From Rhizobium redzepovicii (lineage in GTDB: Bacteria; Pseudomonadota; Alphaproteobacteria; Rhizobiales; Rhizobiaceae): DNA of 64,000 nt. Both the position numbers and the translations under genes were made by a program. Every line of letters starts with the position of its first letter. The first letter of the stretch is position 1. This document shows positions 1-8,562 of this stretch, piece by piece. The notes beneath the pieces are model-generated. The model made no database searches and was not told where the DNA came from. It saw only the letters and a program-made list of their open reading frames with translations. The stretch covers positions 1 through 64,000 of the forward strand of contig NZ_JAILYH010000004.1 of NCBI RefSeq assembly GCF_019793435.1, in the 5' to 3' direction.

Positions 1-449
1 ACAGCCCGGCCAATCTCTTCGTCGCCGACTTCATGGGATCGCCGGCGATGAACCTGCTGACCGCCACCGTCGAGAACGGCGCCGGCGGCCTTGCCGTCGC
101 ACTGGAGCGGCCGAATGGCGCGCCGCTAAGACTGCCAGTTGTTTCCGGCAATCACGGCCTGTCTTCCTATGCCGGCCGCCAAGTGATCTTCGGCATCCGC
201 CCCGAGGCGCTGACCGATCCCGACGGCGCCGACCGCAAGGCGCGCTCGCTGACCGAGGACGATTGCCTGATCGAGGTCGTCGAGCCGGCCGGCTCCGACA
301 CCTTTGCCGTCACCAAGCTCGGCGGCAAATCCGTCGTCGCCCGCCTGCGCGCCGATGCCGGCATCGCGCCCGGACAAAACACCCGCCTTGCCTTCAATCT
401 CGACAAGGCCGTGTTCTTCGATCCCGACAGCCAGATGCGGATCGCCTGA
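1..449 (+). CDS. ABC transporter ATP-binding protein, C-terminal part (UgpC/MalK family)
   Basis: This is the last ~148 residues of an ATPase of a carbohydrate-type ABC importer; the start lies before the window and the frame is open from base 3. The stretch SPANLFVADFMGSPAMNLL is the usual end of the MalK/UgpC nucleotide-binding domain, and the rest (with GIRPEAL near residue 60 of the visible part) is the TOBE/OB-fold regulatory domain. Walker motifs are outside the window, so activity cannot be judged. It lies 15 bp upstream of a GMC oxidoreductase gene on the same strand, so importer and catabolic enzymes probably form one operon. Substrate unknown; a sugar, polyol or polyol phosphate is likely by family. 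Confidence 0.9.
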   Translation, partial: SPANLFVADFMGSPAMNLLTATVENGAGGLAVALERPNGAPLRLPVVSGNHGLSSYAGRQVIFGIRPEALTDPDGADRKARSLTEDDCLIEVVEPAGSDTFAVTKLGGKSVVARLRADAGIAPGQNTRLAFNLDKAVFFDPDSQMRIA

Positions 450-464
450 TGGTCAGAGGCTAAG

Positions 465-2012
465 ATGAGCAGTTCACCAGACATCGTCATCATCGGCTCA
501 GGCGTCGGCGGCGCCACTGTCGCCGCCGGCCTGGCCGCGACCGGCGCTGACATATTGATCCTCGAAGCCGGCGATCAGATCGCCGATCTTCCGGTCAATC
601 GCGACCAGCGCGCTATCTTCCAGCGAGGTCATTTCCGCCCTAGGGAAATCTGGTACGAGGCGAGCGGCAAGGGTTTCAACCCCGGCAACTACTACAATGT
701 CGGCGGCAATTCGAAATTCTACGGCGCCGTCTTGTCGCGCTACCGCAAAGAAGACTTCGGTGTGATCGAGCACCGGGAAGGCGTGTCGCCGGCCTGGCCC
801 TTTCCTTATGAGGAGTTGGAGCCCTGGTACTCCAAGGCGGAGCGGATGTATCAGGTCCGCGGCAGTCTCGGCGACGATCCAACCGAACCGTATCACTCGA
901 CTGCCTACGAATTCCCGCCCGTGCCCGACGAGGCGCCGGTCGCCGATGTCAGGGCCCGCCTCAAGGCGAAAGGCCTGCATCCGTCTTCCCTGCCGCTCGG
1001 GTTGGATCTCGACGCGTGGCTGTCCAAGGCGCGCACGCCATGGGATGCCCATCCGAATGCAAGAGACGGCAAGATGGACGCCGAAACCGCCGCACTTGCG
1101 GTGGCGTTGAGACATAAGAACGTCCGGCTCGAAACCAATGCGCGCGTGGCGCGGCTCGACACCGGATCAGGCCGCCGGATCGACCTGGTCACCTATATCA
1201 AGGACGGTGAGACGCTGACTGTCTCGCCTGACATCGTGATCCTTTCGGCCGGGGCGGTCCAATCGTCGGCGCTGTTGCTGCGGTCGAAGAACGATCGCTT
1301 CCCCAGGGGCCTCGCCAACTCTTCCGATCAGGTGGGGCGCAACTTCATGAACCACAACGCCTCAGCCGTGATCGGCGTTTCGCCACGGTTCAGGAACACC
1401 GCCGTCTACCAGAAGACCTTTGCCTTCAACGATTTCTACCTTTCCGACGGAGAGGGGGGACCGCCGCTCGGCAACGTCCAGCTCCTGGGTCGTATCTCCG
1501 AAAAGGTTCTGAAGGGCTCTCTGCCGCAGGCTCCGGAATGGCTTCTCCGTTTCATCACCGGCCATGCCATCGACTTCTACGCAATGAGCGAAGACGTGCC
1601 CAATCCCGAAAGCCGAGTCATGGTCGATGGCGATCGGATCATTCTTCAATGGCAGAGGACCAACTGGGACGCTCATCTGGCGCTCGTCGCCAAGCTGAAG
1701 TCGATCCTGCGGTCGATCGGATTTCCCGTCGTGCTGTCGCGGCCTTTCGACAAGCGCACGCCGTCCCATCAGTGCGGAACGGTTCGGATCGGCAACGACC
1801 CTGCGATGGCACCGCTCGATCCCTACTGCCGGTCCTACGATCACGAAAACCTCTTCGTCGTCGACGCCGGCTTTCTGCCCACCTCGGCTGCGGTCAATCC
1901 CGCGCTGACCGTCGCCAGCCAAGCGCTGAGAGTTGCAGATCACATCGCATCGAAGGACCTGCAGGCAAATGCAGATCCGCTGGCGCGTTCCGGCTCTCAA
2001 ATAGGACAGTAA
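465..2012 (+). CDS. GMC family FAD-dependent oxidoreductase (515 aa)
   Basis: Flavin-dependent alcohol/polyol dehydrogenase of the glucose-methanol-choline family. An N-terminal Rossmann motif (IVIIGSGVGGATVAAG, residues 7-22) binds FAD, and the C-terminal GMC domain carries SHQCGTVRIG and ends with SAAVNPALTVASQALRVAD. The layout resembles the large subunit of membrane-linked gluconate/sorbitol-type dehydrogenases more than choline dehydrogenase, but no partner cytochrome or small subunit is seen nearby. It follows the ABC ATPase by 15 bp and precedes a second GMC gene by 1 bp, so it is almost certainly co-transcribed with both. Substrate cannot be assigned from sequence alone. Confidence 0.88.
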   Translation: MSSSPDIVIIGSGVGGATVAAGLAATGADILILEAGDQIADLPVNRDQRAIFQRGHFRPREIWYEASGKGFNPGNYYNVGGNSKFYGAVLSRYRKEDFGVIEHREGVSPAWPFPYEELEPWYSKAERMYQVRGSLGDDPTEPYHSTAYEFPPVPDEAPVADVRARLKAKGLHPSSLPLGLDLDAWLSKARTPWDAHPNARDGKMDAETAALAVALRHKNVRLETNARVARLDTGSGRRIDLVTYIKDGETLTVSPDIVILSAGAVQSSALLLRSKNDRFPRGLANSSDQVGRNFMNHNASAVIGVSPRFRNTAVYQKTFAFNDFYLSDGEGGPPLGNVQLLGRISEKVLKGSLPQAPEWLLRFITGHAIDFYAMSEDVPNPESRVMVDGDRIILQWQRTNWDAHLALVAKLKSILRSIGFPVVLSRPFDKRTPSHQCGTVRIGNDPAMAPLDPYCRSYDHENLFVVDAGFLPTSAAVNPALTVASQALRVADHIASKDLQANADPLARSGSQIGQ

Positions 2013-2013
2013 G

Positions 2014-3669
2014 ATGGGATTCGATTATATCATCACCGGTGCCGGTCCTGCAGGCTGCGTCCTGGCAAGCCGGCTCAGCGAAGACCCGGATGTCAAAGTA
2101 CTGCTTCTCGAAGCGGGCGGCGGCGACTGGAATCCGCTTTTCCACATGCCGGCCGGCTTTGCCAAAATGACCAAGGGCGTGGCCAGCTGGGGATGGGAAA
2201 CCGTCCCCCAGAAGCACATGAAGGGCAGGGTGCTCCGTTACACCCAGGCGAAGGTCATCGGCGGCGGCTCGTCGATCAACGCCCAGCTCTATACGCGCGG
2301 AAACGCGGCCGACTACGATCTCTGGGCCAGCGAAGACGGCTGTGAGGGCTGGGACTATCGCTCGATCCTGCCCTATTTCAAACGCGCCGAGGACAATCAG
2401 CGCTTCGCCGACGACTATCACGCCTATGGCGGCCCGCTGGGTGTCTCGATGCCGGCAGCATCCCTGCCGATCTGCGATGCCTACATCCGGGCAGGGCAGG
2501 AGCTCGGCATTCCCTATAATCACGATTTCAATGGCCGCCAGCAGGCGGGCGTTGGATTCTATCAGCTGACGCAGCGCAATCGCCGCCGGTCTTCGGCGTC
2601 GCTCGCCTATCTCTCGCCGATCAGGGACCGGAAGAACCTGACGGTCAGAACAGGCGCGCGCGTTACGCGGATCATCGTCGAAGGAGGCCGAGCAACAGGC
2701 GTCGAGATCACAACCGCCGGTGGCTTGGAGATCGTGCGCGCCGAACGCGAGGTCCTGGTGTCGTCAGGTGCGATCGGATCGCCGAAGCTTCTTCTGCAGT
2801 CCGGCATCGGGCCGGCCGATCATCTGAAATCGGCGGGCGTCAAGGTGAACCACGATCTGCCCGGCGTCGGCGGCAATCTGCAGGATCACCTGGATCTTTT
2901 CGTCATCGCCGAATGCACCGGCGATCACACCTATGACGGCGTCGCGAAGTTTCACCGCACACTCTGGGCCGGGGTTCAATATGTCCTGTTCCGCACCGGT
3001 CCGGTCGCCTCGTCGCTCTTCGAGACCGGCGGCTTCTGGTATGCCGATCCCGATGCCCGCTCTCCCGATATCCAGTTTCATCTCGGCTTGGGATCGGGCA
3101 TCGAAGCCGGCGTCGAGCGGCTGAAAAATGCGGGCGTGACGCTGAACTCCGCCTACCTGCATCCGCGCTCGCGCGGGACGGTGCGTCTGTCATCCGCCGA
3201 CCCAGGTGCCGCGCCCTTGATCGATCCCAACTACTGGTCCGATCCGCACGACCGGAAGATGTCGCTGGAGGGGTTGAAGATTGCGCGCGAGATCATGCAG
3301 CAGGCGGCGCTGAAGCCCTTTGTCATGGCCGAACGGCTTCCCGGGCCGAAAGTCATGACCGACGAGCAGCTGTTCGACTATGGCTGCGCCAACGCAAAGA
3401 CCGACCATCATCCCGTGGGCACCTGCAAGATGGGAACGGGGCCGGACGCGGTCGTCGGGCTGGATCTCAAGGTCCACGGCCTTGATGGCCTGAGGGTCTG
3501 CGATTCCTCGGTCATGCCCCGCGTGCCGTCCTGCAATACCAACGCGCCAACGATCATGGTCGGCGAAAAGGGATCGGATATTATCAAGGGCTTGCCTGCG
3601 CTGCCGTCGGCGATCTTCGCGTATGAGCGCAACGATATCAGGCCTCGAGCCCGCGCAGAAATCCGCTAA
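2014..3669 (+). CDS. GMC family oxidoreductase, choline-dehydrogenase-like (551 aa)
   Basis: Second GMC flavoprotein of the operon, with the canonical layout of the BetA/alcohol dehydrogenase branch: FAD motif ITGAGPAGCVLASRL (residues 6-20), GMC signature 1 around GGGSSINAQLYTRGN, signature 2 around SSGAIGSPKLLLQSGIG, and a C-terminal HPVGTCKMG with the conserved His region of the active site. Length matches the family (530-560 aa). The start is 1 bp after the previous stop, implying translational coupling. It differs strongly from the preceding GMC protein, so the two probably act on different substrates or successive steps. There is no betB or betI nearby, so a choline role is not supported. 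Confidence 0.9.
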   Translation: MGFDYIITGAGPAGCVLASRLSEDPDVKVLLLEAGGGDWNPLFHMPAGFAKMTKGVASWGWETVPQKHMKGRVLRYTQAKVIGGGSSINAQLYTRGNAADYDLWASEDGCEGWDYRSILPYFKRAEDNQRFADDYHAYGGPLGVSMPAASLPICDAYIRAGQELGIPYNHDFNGRQQAGVGFYQLTQRNRRRSSASLAYLSPIRDRKNLTVRTGARVTRIIVEGGRATGVEITTAGGLEIVRAEREVLVSSGAIGSPKLLLQSGIGPADHLKSAGVKVNHDLPGVGGNLQDHLDLFVIAECTGDHTYDGVAKFHRTLWAGVQYVLFRTGPVASSLFETGGFWYADPDARSPDIQFHLGLGSGIEAGVERLKNAGVTLNSAYLHPRSRGTVRLSSADPGAAPLIDPNYWSDPHDRKMSLEGLKIAREIMQQAALKPFVMAERLPGPKVMTDEQLFDYGCANAKTDHHPVGTCKMGTGPDAVVGLDLKVHGLDGLRVCDSSVMPRVPSCNTNAPTIMVGEKGSDIIKGLPALPSAIFAYERNDIRPRARAEIR

Positions 3670-3680
3670 GGAGAATGACG

Positions 3681-4850
3681 ATGTCTGAAGTGAGAGTTGC
3701 AGTGCTTGGCGCCTCGGGCTGGATGGGTAAGGTCCACACGATGGCCTATCAGACCTTTCCGCATTTCTTCGGCGTCTCGGAGGGAACGGCGCGGATCGTG
3801 GCGCTGGTCGACAGCAACCCTGACGTAGCGCAGGATATTGGCAACAGGGCGCCGGGCGCCAGGATCTATCAGGATTGGAAGCTGGCGGTCGCCGATTCCG
3901 AGGTCGATCTGATCGATATCTGCCTGCCCGATCACCTGCACTATCAGGTGGCGAAGGCGGCTCTGCTCGCCGGCAAACATGTCTATTGCGAGAAGCCATT
4001 GGCCAACAGCGCCGATGAGGCGCGGGAACTTGCCGACATCGCCAGAGAGAAGGGTGTAATCACCCGTGTCGGACACGCCTTTCCCCGCAATCCCGTCCAT
4101 GACCTGGCAAAAGACATCATAGAATCCGGCGAAATCGGCGAGATCAAGCTGTTCCGCGGCTGCCAGCACGTCGACATGTACGGCGATCCCCTGGCCCCCT
4201 TCATGTGGCGCGCCGACGGCAAGCTGGCGCCGACCGGGATCGTTGGAGACACGGGCTCGCATATCTTCAGCTTCATGGATTTCCTGGTCGGCCGCGTCAG
4301 TTCGCTGATTGCCGACAATCTGATCGTCACGCCGCGCCGGCCCGTCGTCGAGGGCCTTGCCTATGGCGAGCAGGTGAAACTGACAGGCAACGAATCCTGG
4401 GCCGATATCACCAACCCGGACGCGACGAACCTCTTGTGCCGGTTTGCCAACGGCGCCGGCGGCATCGTCGATTTCAGCCGTGTCGCGACCGGGCGCAAAT
4501 TCATGCAGACCTACGAGGTCTACGGAACCAAAGGCAGCATCGCCTATACCTATGACGAGATAAACCGGCTGCTCTTCTACTCCAACGACGACCGCACGGG
4601 GCGGCGTGGCTTCCGGGAGATCGACGTCGGCCCGGAAAATGCCACCTTCCGCGCTTTCCTGCCGCTGCCGAATTTCGGCATCGGCTATAACGAAAGCAAG
4701 ATCATCGAGGTGGCCGAGGTGATCCGCTCGATCGTTGCAGACAAGCCGATGTGGCCGACCTTCGATACGGGCCACCACATCTGCCAGATCGTCGACGCAT
4801 GCATGGAGTCCTCCCGGCAGAAGCGCTGGGTCGACATCCCGCTCGGATAA
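3681..4850 (+). CDS. Gfo/Idh/MocA family NAD(P)-dependent oxidoreductase
   Basis: Sugar or inositol-type dehydrogenase. The N-terminal Rossmann fold begins VAVLGASGWMGKVH, the family's EKP motif is present (HVYCEKPLANSADEA, about residues 100-114), and a C-terminal alpha/beta domain follows. I place the start at the second ATG (3681) because the AAGGAG ribosome-binding site at 3668-3673 is 7 nt from it but only 1 nt from the ATG at 3675. The gene abuts the flavoprotein gene downstream (stop 4848-4850, next ATG 4851). With two GMC enzymes in one operon, it may oxidise a ring or keto carbon of the same imported sugar or cyclitol; this is inference. Confidence 0.88.
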   Translation: MSEVRVAVLGASGWMGKVHTMAYQTFPHFFGVSEGTARIVALVDSNPDVAQDIGNRAPGARIYQDWKLAVADSEVDLIDICLPDHLHYQVAKAALLAGKHVYCEKPLANSADEARELADIAREKGVITRVGHAFPRNPVHDLAKDIIESGEIGEIKLFRGCQHVDMYGDPLAPFMWRADGKLAPTGIVGDTGSHIFSFMDFLVGRVSSLIADNLIVTPRRPVVEGLAYGEQVKLTGNESWADITNPDATNLLCRFANGAGGIVDFSRVATGRKFMQTYEVYGTKGSIAYTYDEINRLLFYSNDDRTGRRGFREIDVGPENATFRAFLPLPNFGIGYNESKIIEVAEVIRSIVADKPMWPTFDTGHHICQIVDACMESSRQKRWVDIPLG

Positions 4851-6941
4851 ATGCCGATGACCATAGACGTCCCGCAGGAAATTCTCGACGCGCTGACCGA
4901 TGTCGATATGCCCAGGCTTCCGCTTGAAGCCGGTCCCCCGGCAATGGCTCGGCTCGCCGGTGTCGACGTGCCGATCTATCGAGCCGGCTGTGTCGTCGTT
5001 GGATCCGGTGCGGCAGGTCTGCGTGCGGCCGTGGAAATGAAGCGGCGCGGCGATGATGTCGTCATCGTCAGTCAAAGCGCCTGGGGCGGAACCTCGGCCT
5101 GCTCCGGTTCGGACAAGCAGACCCTGCACACGGCCAACACGGCGGATCAGGGCGACAATTACAAGGCGATGGCCCGCGCCATCCGCAGCGGCGGTGCCAT
5201 GGACGAGGACACGGCCTATGTCGAAGCGATCGGCTCGTCGCGGATGATGGCATCGCTGCAGTTCCTGGGCCTGCCGCTGCCGCAGGATCCGCTTGGCGGA
5301 ACGCTGCGATATCAGACCGACCATGACGAGGTCGGCCGCGCCACCAGCTGCGGCCCGCGCACCTCGCGCCTGATGGTCAAAGTGCTGGCCGAGGAGGCGC
5401 TCCGTCTCAATGTGCCCTTCTACAACCAGACCACCGCAGTCAAAATCCTCACCGAGGGTGAGGGAGCGGGCCGCCATGGCGTCGGCATACTCGCCATGCG
5501 CGCCGGCGACCGCACGGAAGAAAACCCGCTGGGCATCGCCTTGTTCGTCAGCGACGTGATCGTGCTTGCAGCGGGCGGGCCGGGCGAGCTTTACCGCGAC
5601 AGCGTCTATCCCAATGGCTGCTTCGGTTCGCTCGGGCTGGCGCTCGAGGCAGGCGTCGAGCTCGTTAACCTGACCGAAAGCCAGTTCGGCATCGGAACGC
5701 GCAGAGAAGGCTTCCCGTGGAATCTGTCGGGCACTTACGTCCAGGCAATCCCGCATCTCTACTCGGTCGATGCCGAAGGCGTCGAACATCATTTCCTGGC
5801 GCAATATTACCGCAGCACGCAGGAATTGGCGTCGAACGTCTTCCGCAAGGGCTATCAATGGCCGTTTCATGCAACGCGCATGCTCGATTTCGGCTCGAGC
5901 TTGGTAGACCTCGCCATCCACTGCGAGACGGCCGCGGGACGGCGTGTCTTCATGGACTTCAACCGCAATCCGCCGCCGGTGCCGGGCGACTTGCCGTTCA
6001 GTTTGGAAAGAGTTGACGAAGACGTCCGCCTCTATCTCGGCAAAGCCGGCGCCGGCCAGGACATGCCGATCGATCGACTGAAGCACATGAACCCGCTCGC
6101 GATCGAGCTCTACCGCCGCTACAAAATCGACATTGCCGCCGAGCCGCTGGAATTCGCCGTCAACAACCAGCACATGAACGGCGGCATCATGGTCGACACC
6201 TGGGGCCGCAGCAATCTTGCAGGCTGTTACGCGGTCGGCGAAGCGGCGGGCACACATGGGGTAACAAGGCCCGGTGGAGCGGCGCTGAATGCGGGGCAAG
6301 TCTTCGGCACCCGGGCGGCCGAGCATATCAGCGCAAGCGGAAGAGCGAAGCGGGCCGCCGCGGGTGAGATCTCAGCTATAGCAGAAGCAGGCATCACAAA
6401 ACTGCTGGCCGCTCTTCGCTCAGAGAGCCCGCTCACCGTCAAATCGATCCGCTCGGAGGTGCAGGCGCGGATGAGCGAGAAGGCCGGCATCATCTGTGAT
6501 CAGGAGAGCGTCAGCCGGGCCTTGATCGAAGCGCGTAAGCTGAATGCCGACATTCGCGCGGAAGGTATCGCCTACGGCCGCGCCGCCGAGGCGGTCCGGG
6601 GCGTGCAATGGCGGCATATGGCGCTCGCCTCGGAAGCGGTGCTCACCGCGCTCGACTTCTTCATCCGCGATGGCGGCGGCAGCCGCGGAGCGCGGGCGGT
6701 ATGCGATGGCGAGGGCGAATCCCTTCCGCATGCGAAGGCAGGCCCGTTGGAGGAATATCGCTTCCGGAAGGAAAGCGACGCGCATAGGCACGAGCAGATC
6801 GTCGTTCGACTCGAGGGCGATGAGGTCAGGCTTTCCAAGCGTGCAAACCGCACTTTGGATGAAAATGCCAAATCCTTCTTCGAGCGAGACTGGCCAGCCT
6901 GGCTGACAGGCCGCATCTATGATCTCGGCGCGGATGAATGA
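4851..6941 (+). CDS. FAD-dependent oxidoreductase, fumarate reductase/aspartate oxidase-like flavoprotein (696 aa)
   Basis: Large flavoprotein with the succinate dehydrogenase/fumarate reductase fold. The FAD-binding motif CVVVGSGAAGLRAAVEM lies near residue 45, followed by GGTSACSGSDKQ. The cofactor/substrate region HMNGGIMVDTWGRSNLAG and YAVGEAAGTHG near residues 440-475 matches the conserved C-terminal cap of this superfamily. An extra N-terminal segment of ~40 residues precedes the FAD fold. The gene begins directly after the Gfo/Idh/MocA stop, so it closes the operon. No iron-sulfur or membrane anchor subunit is adjacent, so it is more likely a stand-alone catabolic dehydrogenase than a respiratory complex subunit. 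Confidence 0.85.
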   Translation: MPMTIDVPQEILDALTDVDMPRLPLEAGPPAMARLAGVDVPIYRAGCVVVGSGAAGLRAAVEMKRRGDDVVIVSQSAWGGTSACSGSDKQTLHTANTADQGDNYKAMARAIRSGGAMDEDTAYVEAIGSSRMMASLQFLGLPLPQDPLGGTLRYQTDHDEVGRATSCGPRTSRLMVKVLAEEALRLNVPFYNQTTAVKILTEGEGAGRHGVGILAMRAGDRTEENPLGIALFVSDVIVLAAGGPGELYRDSVYPNGCFGSLGLALEAGVELVNLTESQFGIGTRREGFPWNLSGTYVQAIPHLYSVDAEGVEHHFLAQYYRSTQELASNVFRKGYQWPFHATRMLDFGSSLVDLAIHCETAAGRRVFMDFNRNPPPVPGDLPFSLERVDEDVRLYLGKAGAGQDMPIDRLKHMNPLAIELYRRYKIDIAAEPLEFAVNNQHMNGGIMVDTWGRSNLAGCYAVGEAAGTHGVTRPGGAALNAGQVFGTRAAEHISASGRAKRAAAGEISAIAEAGITKLLAALRSESPLTVKSIRSEVQARMSEKAGIICDQESVSRALIEARKLNADIRAEGIAYGRAAEAVRGVQWRHMALASEAVLTALDFFIRDGGGSRGARAVCDGEGESLPHAKAGPLEEYRFRKESDAHRHEQIVVRLEGDEVRLSKRANRTLDENAKSFFERDWPAWLTGRIYDLGADE

Positions 6942-6955
6942 GCCGGCATAGCGGC

Positions 6956-7747
6956 TCAAATGGCTGCAGCGCTGGGAACGTCGAGTTCGATCATGACGGG
7001 CGCATGATCGCTGGTATGCTCCCAGCCTCGCGGCTTTCTGCGGACAGTCGCCGATCGAAGCCATGGCGCGACGGCCGGGCTGAGCAGGAAGTGGTCGATC
7101 CGTAGCCCCGCGTCGCGTTCAAAGCTGTTGCGCCAGTATTTCCAGAAGGTGTAAATGCGCTCGTCTGGATGCAGATGCCTGACGGCGTCGGTCCAGCCCT
7201 GGCCGACGAGATTGGCATAGGCCTTGCGAACCTCCGGCCTGAAAAGCGCGTCGTCGAGCCACCGTTCCGGCTTGTAGACGTCGATCTCCGTCGGCATGAC
7301 GTTGAAGTCGCCGGCCAGGATCGACGGCACGCCGAGTTCCAGGAGTTCGGCGGCGTAGTCGTGCAGGCGACGGAACCAGCGAAGCTTGTAGTCGAACTTG
7401 GCGCCTGGGAAGGGATTGCCGTTCGGCAGATAGAGGCATCCGATCACGGTGCCGCCGATGACGGCTTCGATATAGCGGCTGTGGGTGTCGTCGGGATCGC
7501 CGGGAAGACCGCGCCGCGTCAGGATCGGCGTCTTGCCCTTCGCCAATATGGCAACCCCGTTCCAGGATCTCTGCCCGTGCCAGACGGCGCCGTAGCCGGA
7601 TCGTTCGATCTCTTTTCGCGGAAACCCGGCGTCGTCTGTCTTCAGTTCCTGCAGGCAGACCGCATCAGGCGCATCCTCCTTGAGCCAGCGCAATAGGATG
7701 GCCAGCCGTCCATTGATCCCGTTGACGTTATAGGTTGCAATTTTCAC
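6956..7747 (-). CDS. xthA: exodeoxyribonuclease III
   Basis: AP endonuclease/3'-5' exonuclease of base excision repair, 263 aa, normal length for ExoIII. Conserved blocks are all present: MKIATYNVNGINGR at the N-terminus, the metal-binding Glu in LQELKTDD, the active-site GDFNVMP, and the C-terminal SDHAPVMIEL with the catalytic Asp-His. The start is GTG (7745-7747). It lies 9 bp after the DUF883-like membrane protein gene on the same strand, so the two likely share the stress-type promoter upstream at 8286-8310. Rhizobia often carry several ExoIII paralogues; this may be a stress-inducible copy rather than the housekeeping one. Confidence 0.93.
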   Translation of the reverse strand: MKIATYNVNGINGRLAILLRWLKEDAPDAVCLQELKTDDAGFPRKEIERSGYGAVWHGQRSWNGVAILAKGKTPILTRRGLPGDPDDTHSRYIEAVIGGTVIGCLYLPNGNPFPGAKFDYKLRWFRRLHDYAAELLELGVPSILAGDFNVMPTEIDVYKPERWLDDALFRPEVRKAYANLVGQGWTDAVRHLHPDERIYTFWKYWRNSFERDAGLRIDHFLLSPAVAPWLRSATVRRKPRGWEHTSDHAPVMIELDVPSAAAI

Positions 7748-7756
7748 GCTAATCGC

Positions 7757-8254
7757 TCAACGCGTCGCTCCGAAGACGAAGGCAATGCCGGCAACAATCG
7801 CGACCGCCGTCAACGGCTGCTGGCGTATCCGATCTTCGACGTCCTGGACAAAGCTTCGCGCTTCCGCCTTTGCCAGACGAGCCGTCCCGGAAGCCACCTC
7901 CGAAGCGGTTTCCGCCACGCGGCCGGCTTCTCTCTGAAGCGTGCGCCTTTCGCCGCGATCGAAATCGGAGGCTTCGGCGAAGCCGCCGGTTTCGCCGGTC
8001 GAGCGCAGCGCTTGGTCGACGAGCGGATACGCCTCGTCGAGCCTGGTCGGATCGGGCTCCCGCTTTACCCGCTCAGCCGCCTCGATATCGCTGCGGCCGG
8101 CAGGGATCGAGGTATGGGTGGCCGACACTGGGTCGGAGGCCGGGAAGGTGCCCTCGATGCCTCTGTCGAGCTCACCCTTTCGAGCCCTTCTTTGCTGCTC
8201 TGCCTGCTCTTTTCGCAGGGATTGGACTGCGGGGGATTCGTTCGGGTTTGCCAT
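7757..8254 (-). CDS. small membrane-anchored stress protein, DUF883/ElaB-like C-terminus (165 aa)
   Basis: Hydrophilic protein with a single C-terminal membrane helix (LTAVAIVAGIAFVFGATR) preceded by Arg-Gln-Gln-Pro, as in the ElaB/YqjD (DUF883) family of ribosome- or membrane-associated stress proteins. The N-terminal part contains GIEGTFPASDPVSATHTS, a segment I recognise from many small rhizobial proteins of unknown role. The middle is Arg/Glu/Ala-rich and probably helical. ATG at 8254 is chosen because GAGGAA precedes it at proper spacing; an upstream in-frame extension has no such site. It is the first gene of a two-gene unit with xthA. Function unknown; induction in stationary phase or stress is inferred from the upstream GGAAC-N18-TT element. 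Confidence 0.8.
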   Translation of the reverse strand: MANPNESPAVQSLRKEQAEQQRRARKGELDRGIEGTFPASDPVSATHTSIPAGRSDIEAAERVKREPDPTRLDEAYPLVDQALRSTGETGGFAEASDFDRGERRTLQREAGRVAETASEVASGTARLAKAEARSFVQDVEDRIRQQPLTAVAIVAGIAFVFGATR

Positions 8255-8285
8255 CACTGTTTCCTCTGTTGCTCTTCGACAATCA

Positions 8286-8310
8286 AATCGGTGACGAGGA
8301 AAGAAGTTCC
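8286..8310 (-). promoter_or_regulatory. candidate EcfG (general stress response) promoter for the 8254-6956 unit
   Basis: Read on the minus strand: GGAAC (8310-8306), 16 nt, then GATT, i.e. GGAAC-N18-TT as in alphaproteobacterial EcfG/RpoE2 promoters. The predicted transcript start is about 25 nt before the ATG at 8254. The -10 half is imperfect (consensus CGTT). Confidence 0.45.
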
Positions 8311-8467
8311 AGAAAAATGCATTCGCCTGATGCGGCCATGTATTGACGAGGAGGCGAATATCGCCGATGGCGCGCTGGGCAATCCAGCACCAGCGACAGT
8401 CGTTCGGACTTTTCCTCGCTGATAGCCCCGGCAATCCGGCGGGCGGGACCAAAGTCCGGCCCGATCT

Positions 8468-8481
8468 AGTACCTAGGTCCG
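8468..8481. promoter_or_regulatory. palindromic operator candidate, copy 1 (12/14)
   Basis: AGTACCTAGGTCCG matches CGGACCTAGGTCCG at 12 of 14 positions. It lies between the divergent genes at 8254(-) and 8563(+), 81 bp before the latter. One of four copies at 8-15 kb. Confidence 0.5.
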
Positions 8482-8562
8482 GTTGCATTTATCCGCCGGA
8501 ACGGCGAAAATTGGCCAGCGTCTATATTGCGTAAGACGGCGAAGAGCGGACGAGGCTATGGT

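Noticed and set aside
3666..6326. Very long minus-strand open frame opposite the Gfo/Idh/MocA and flavoprotein genes
   Set aside because: It is the shadow of two clear plus-strand enzymes with conserved motifs; its translation shows no domain and unbalanced composition.
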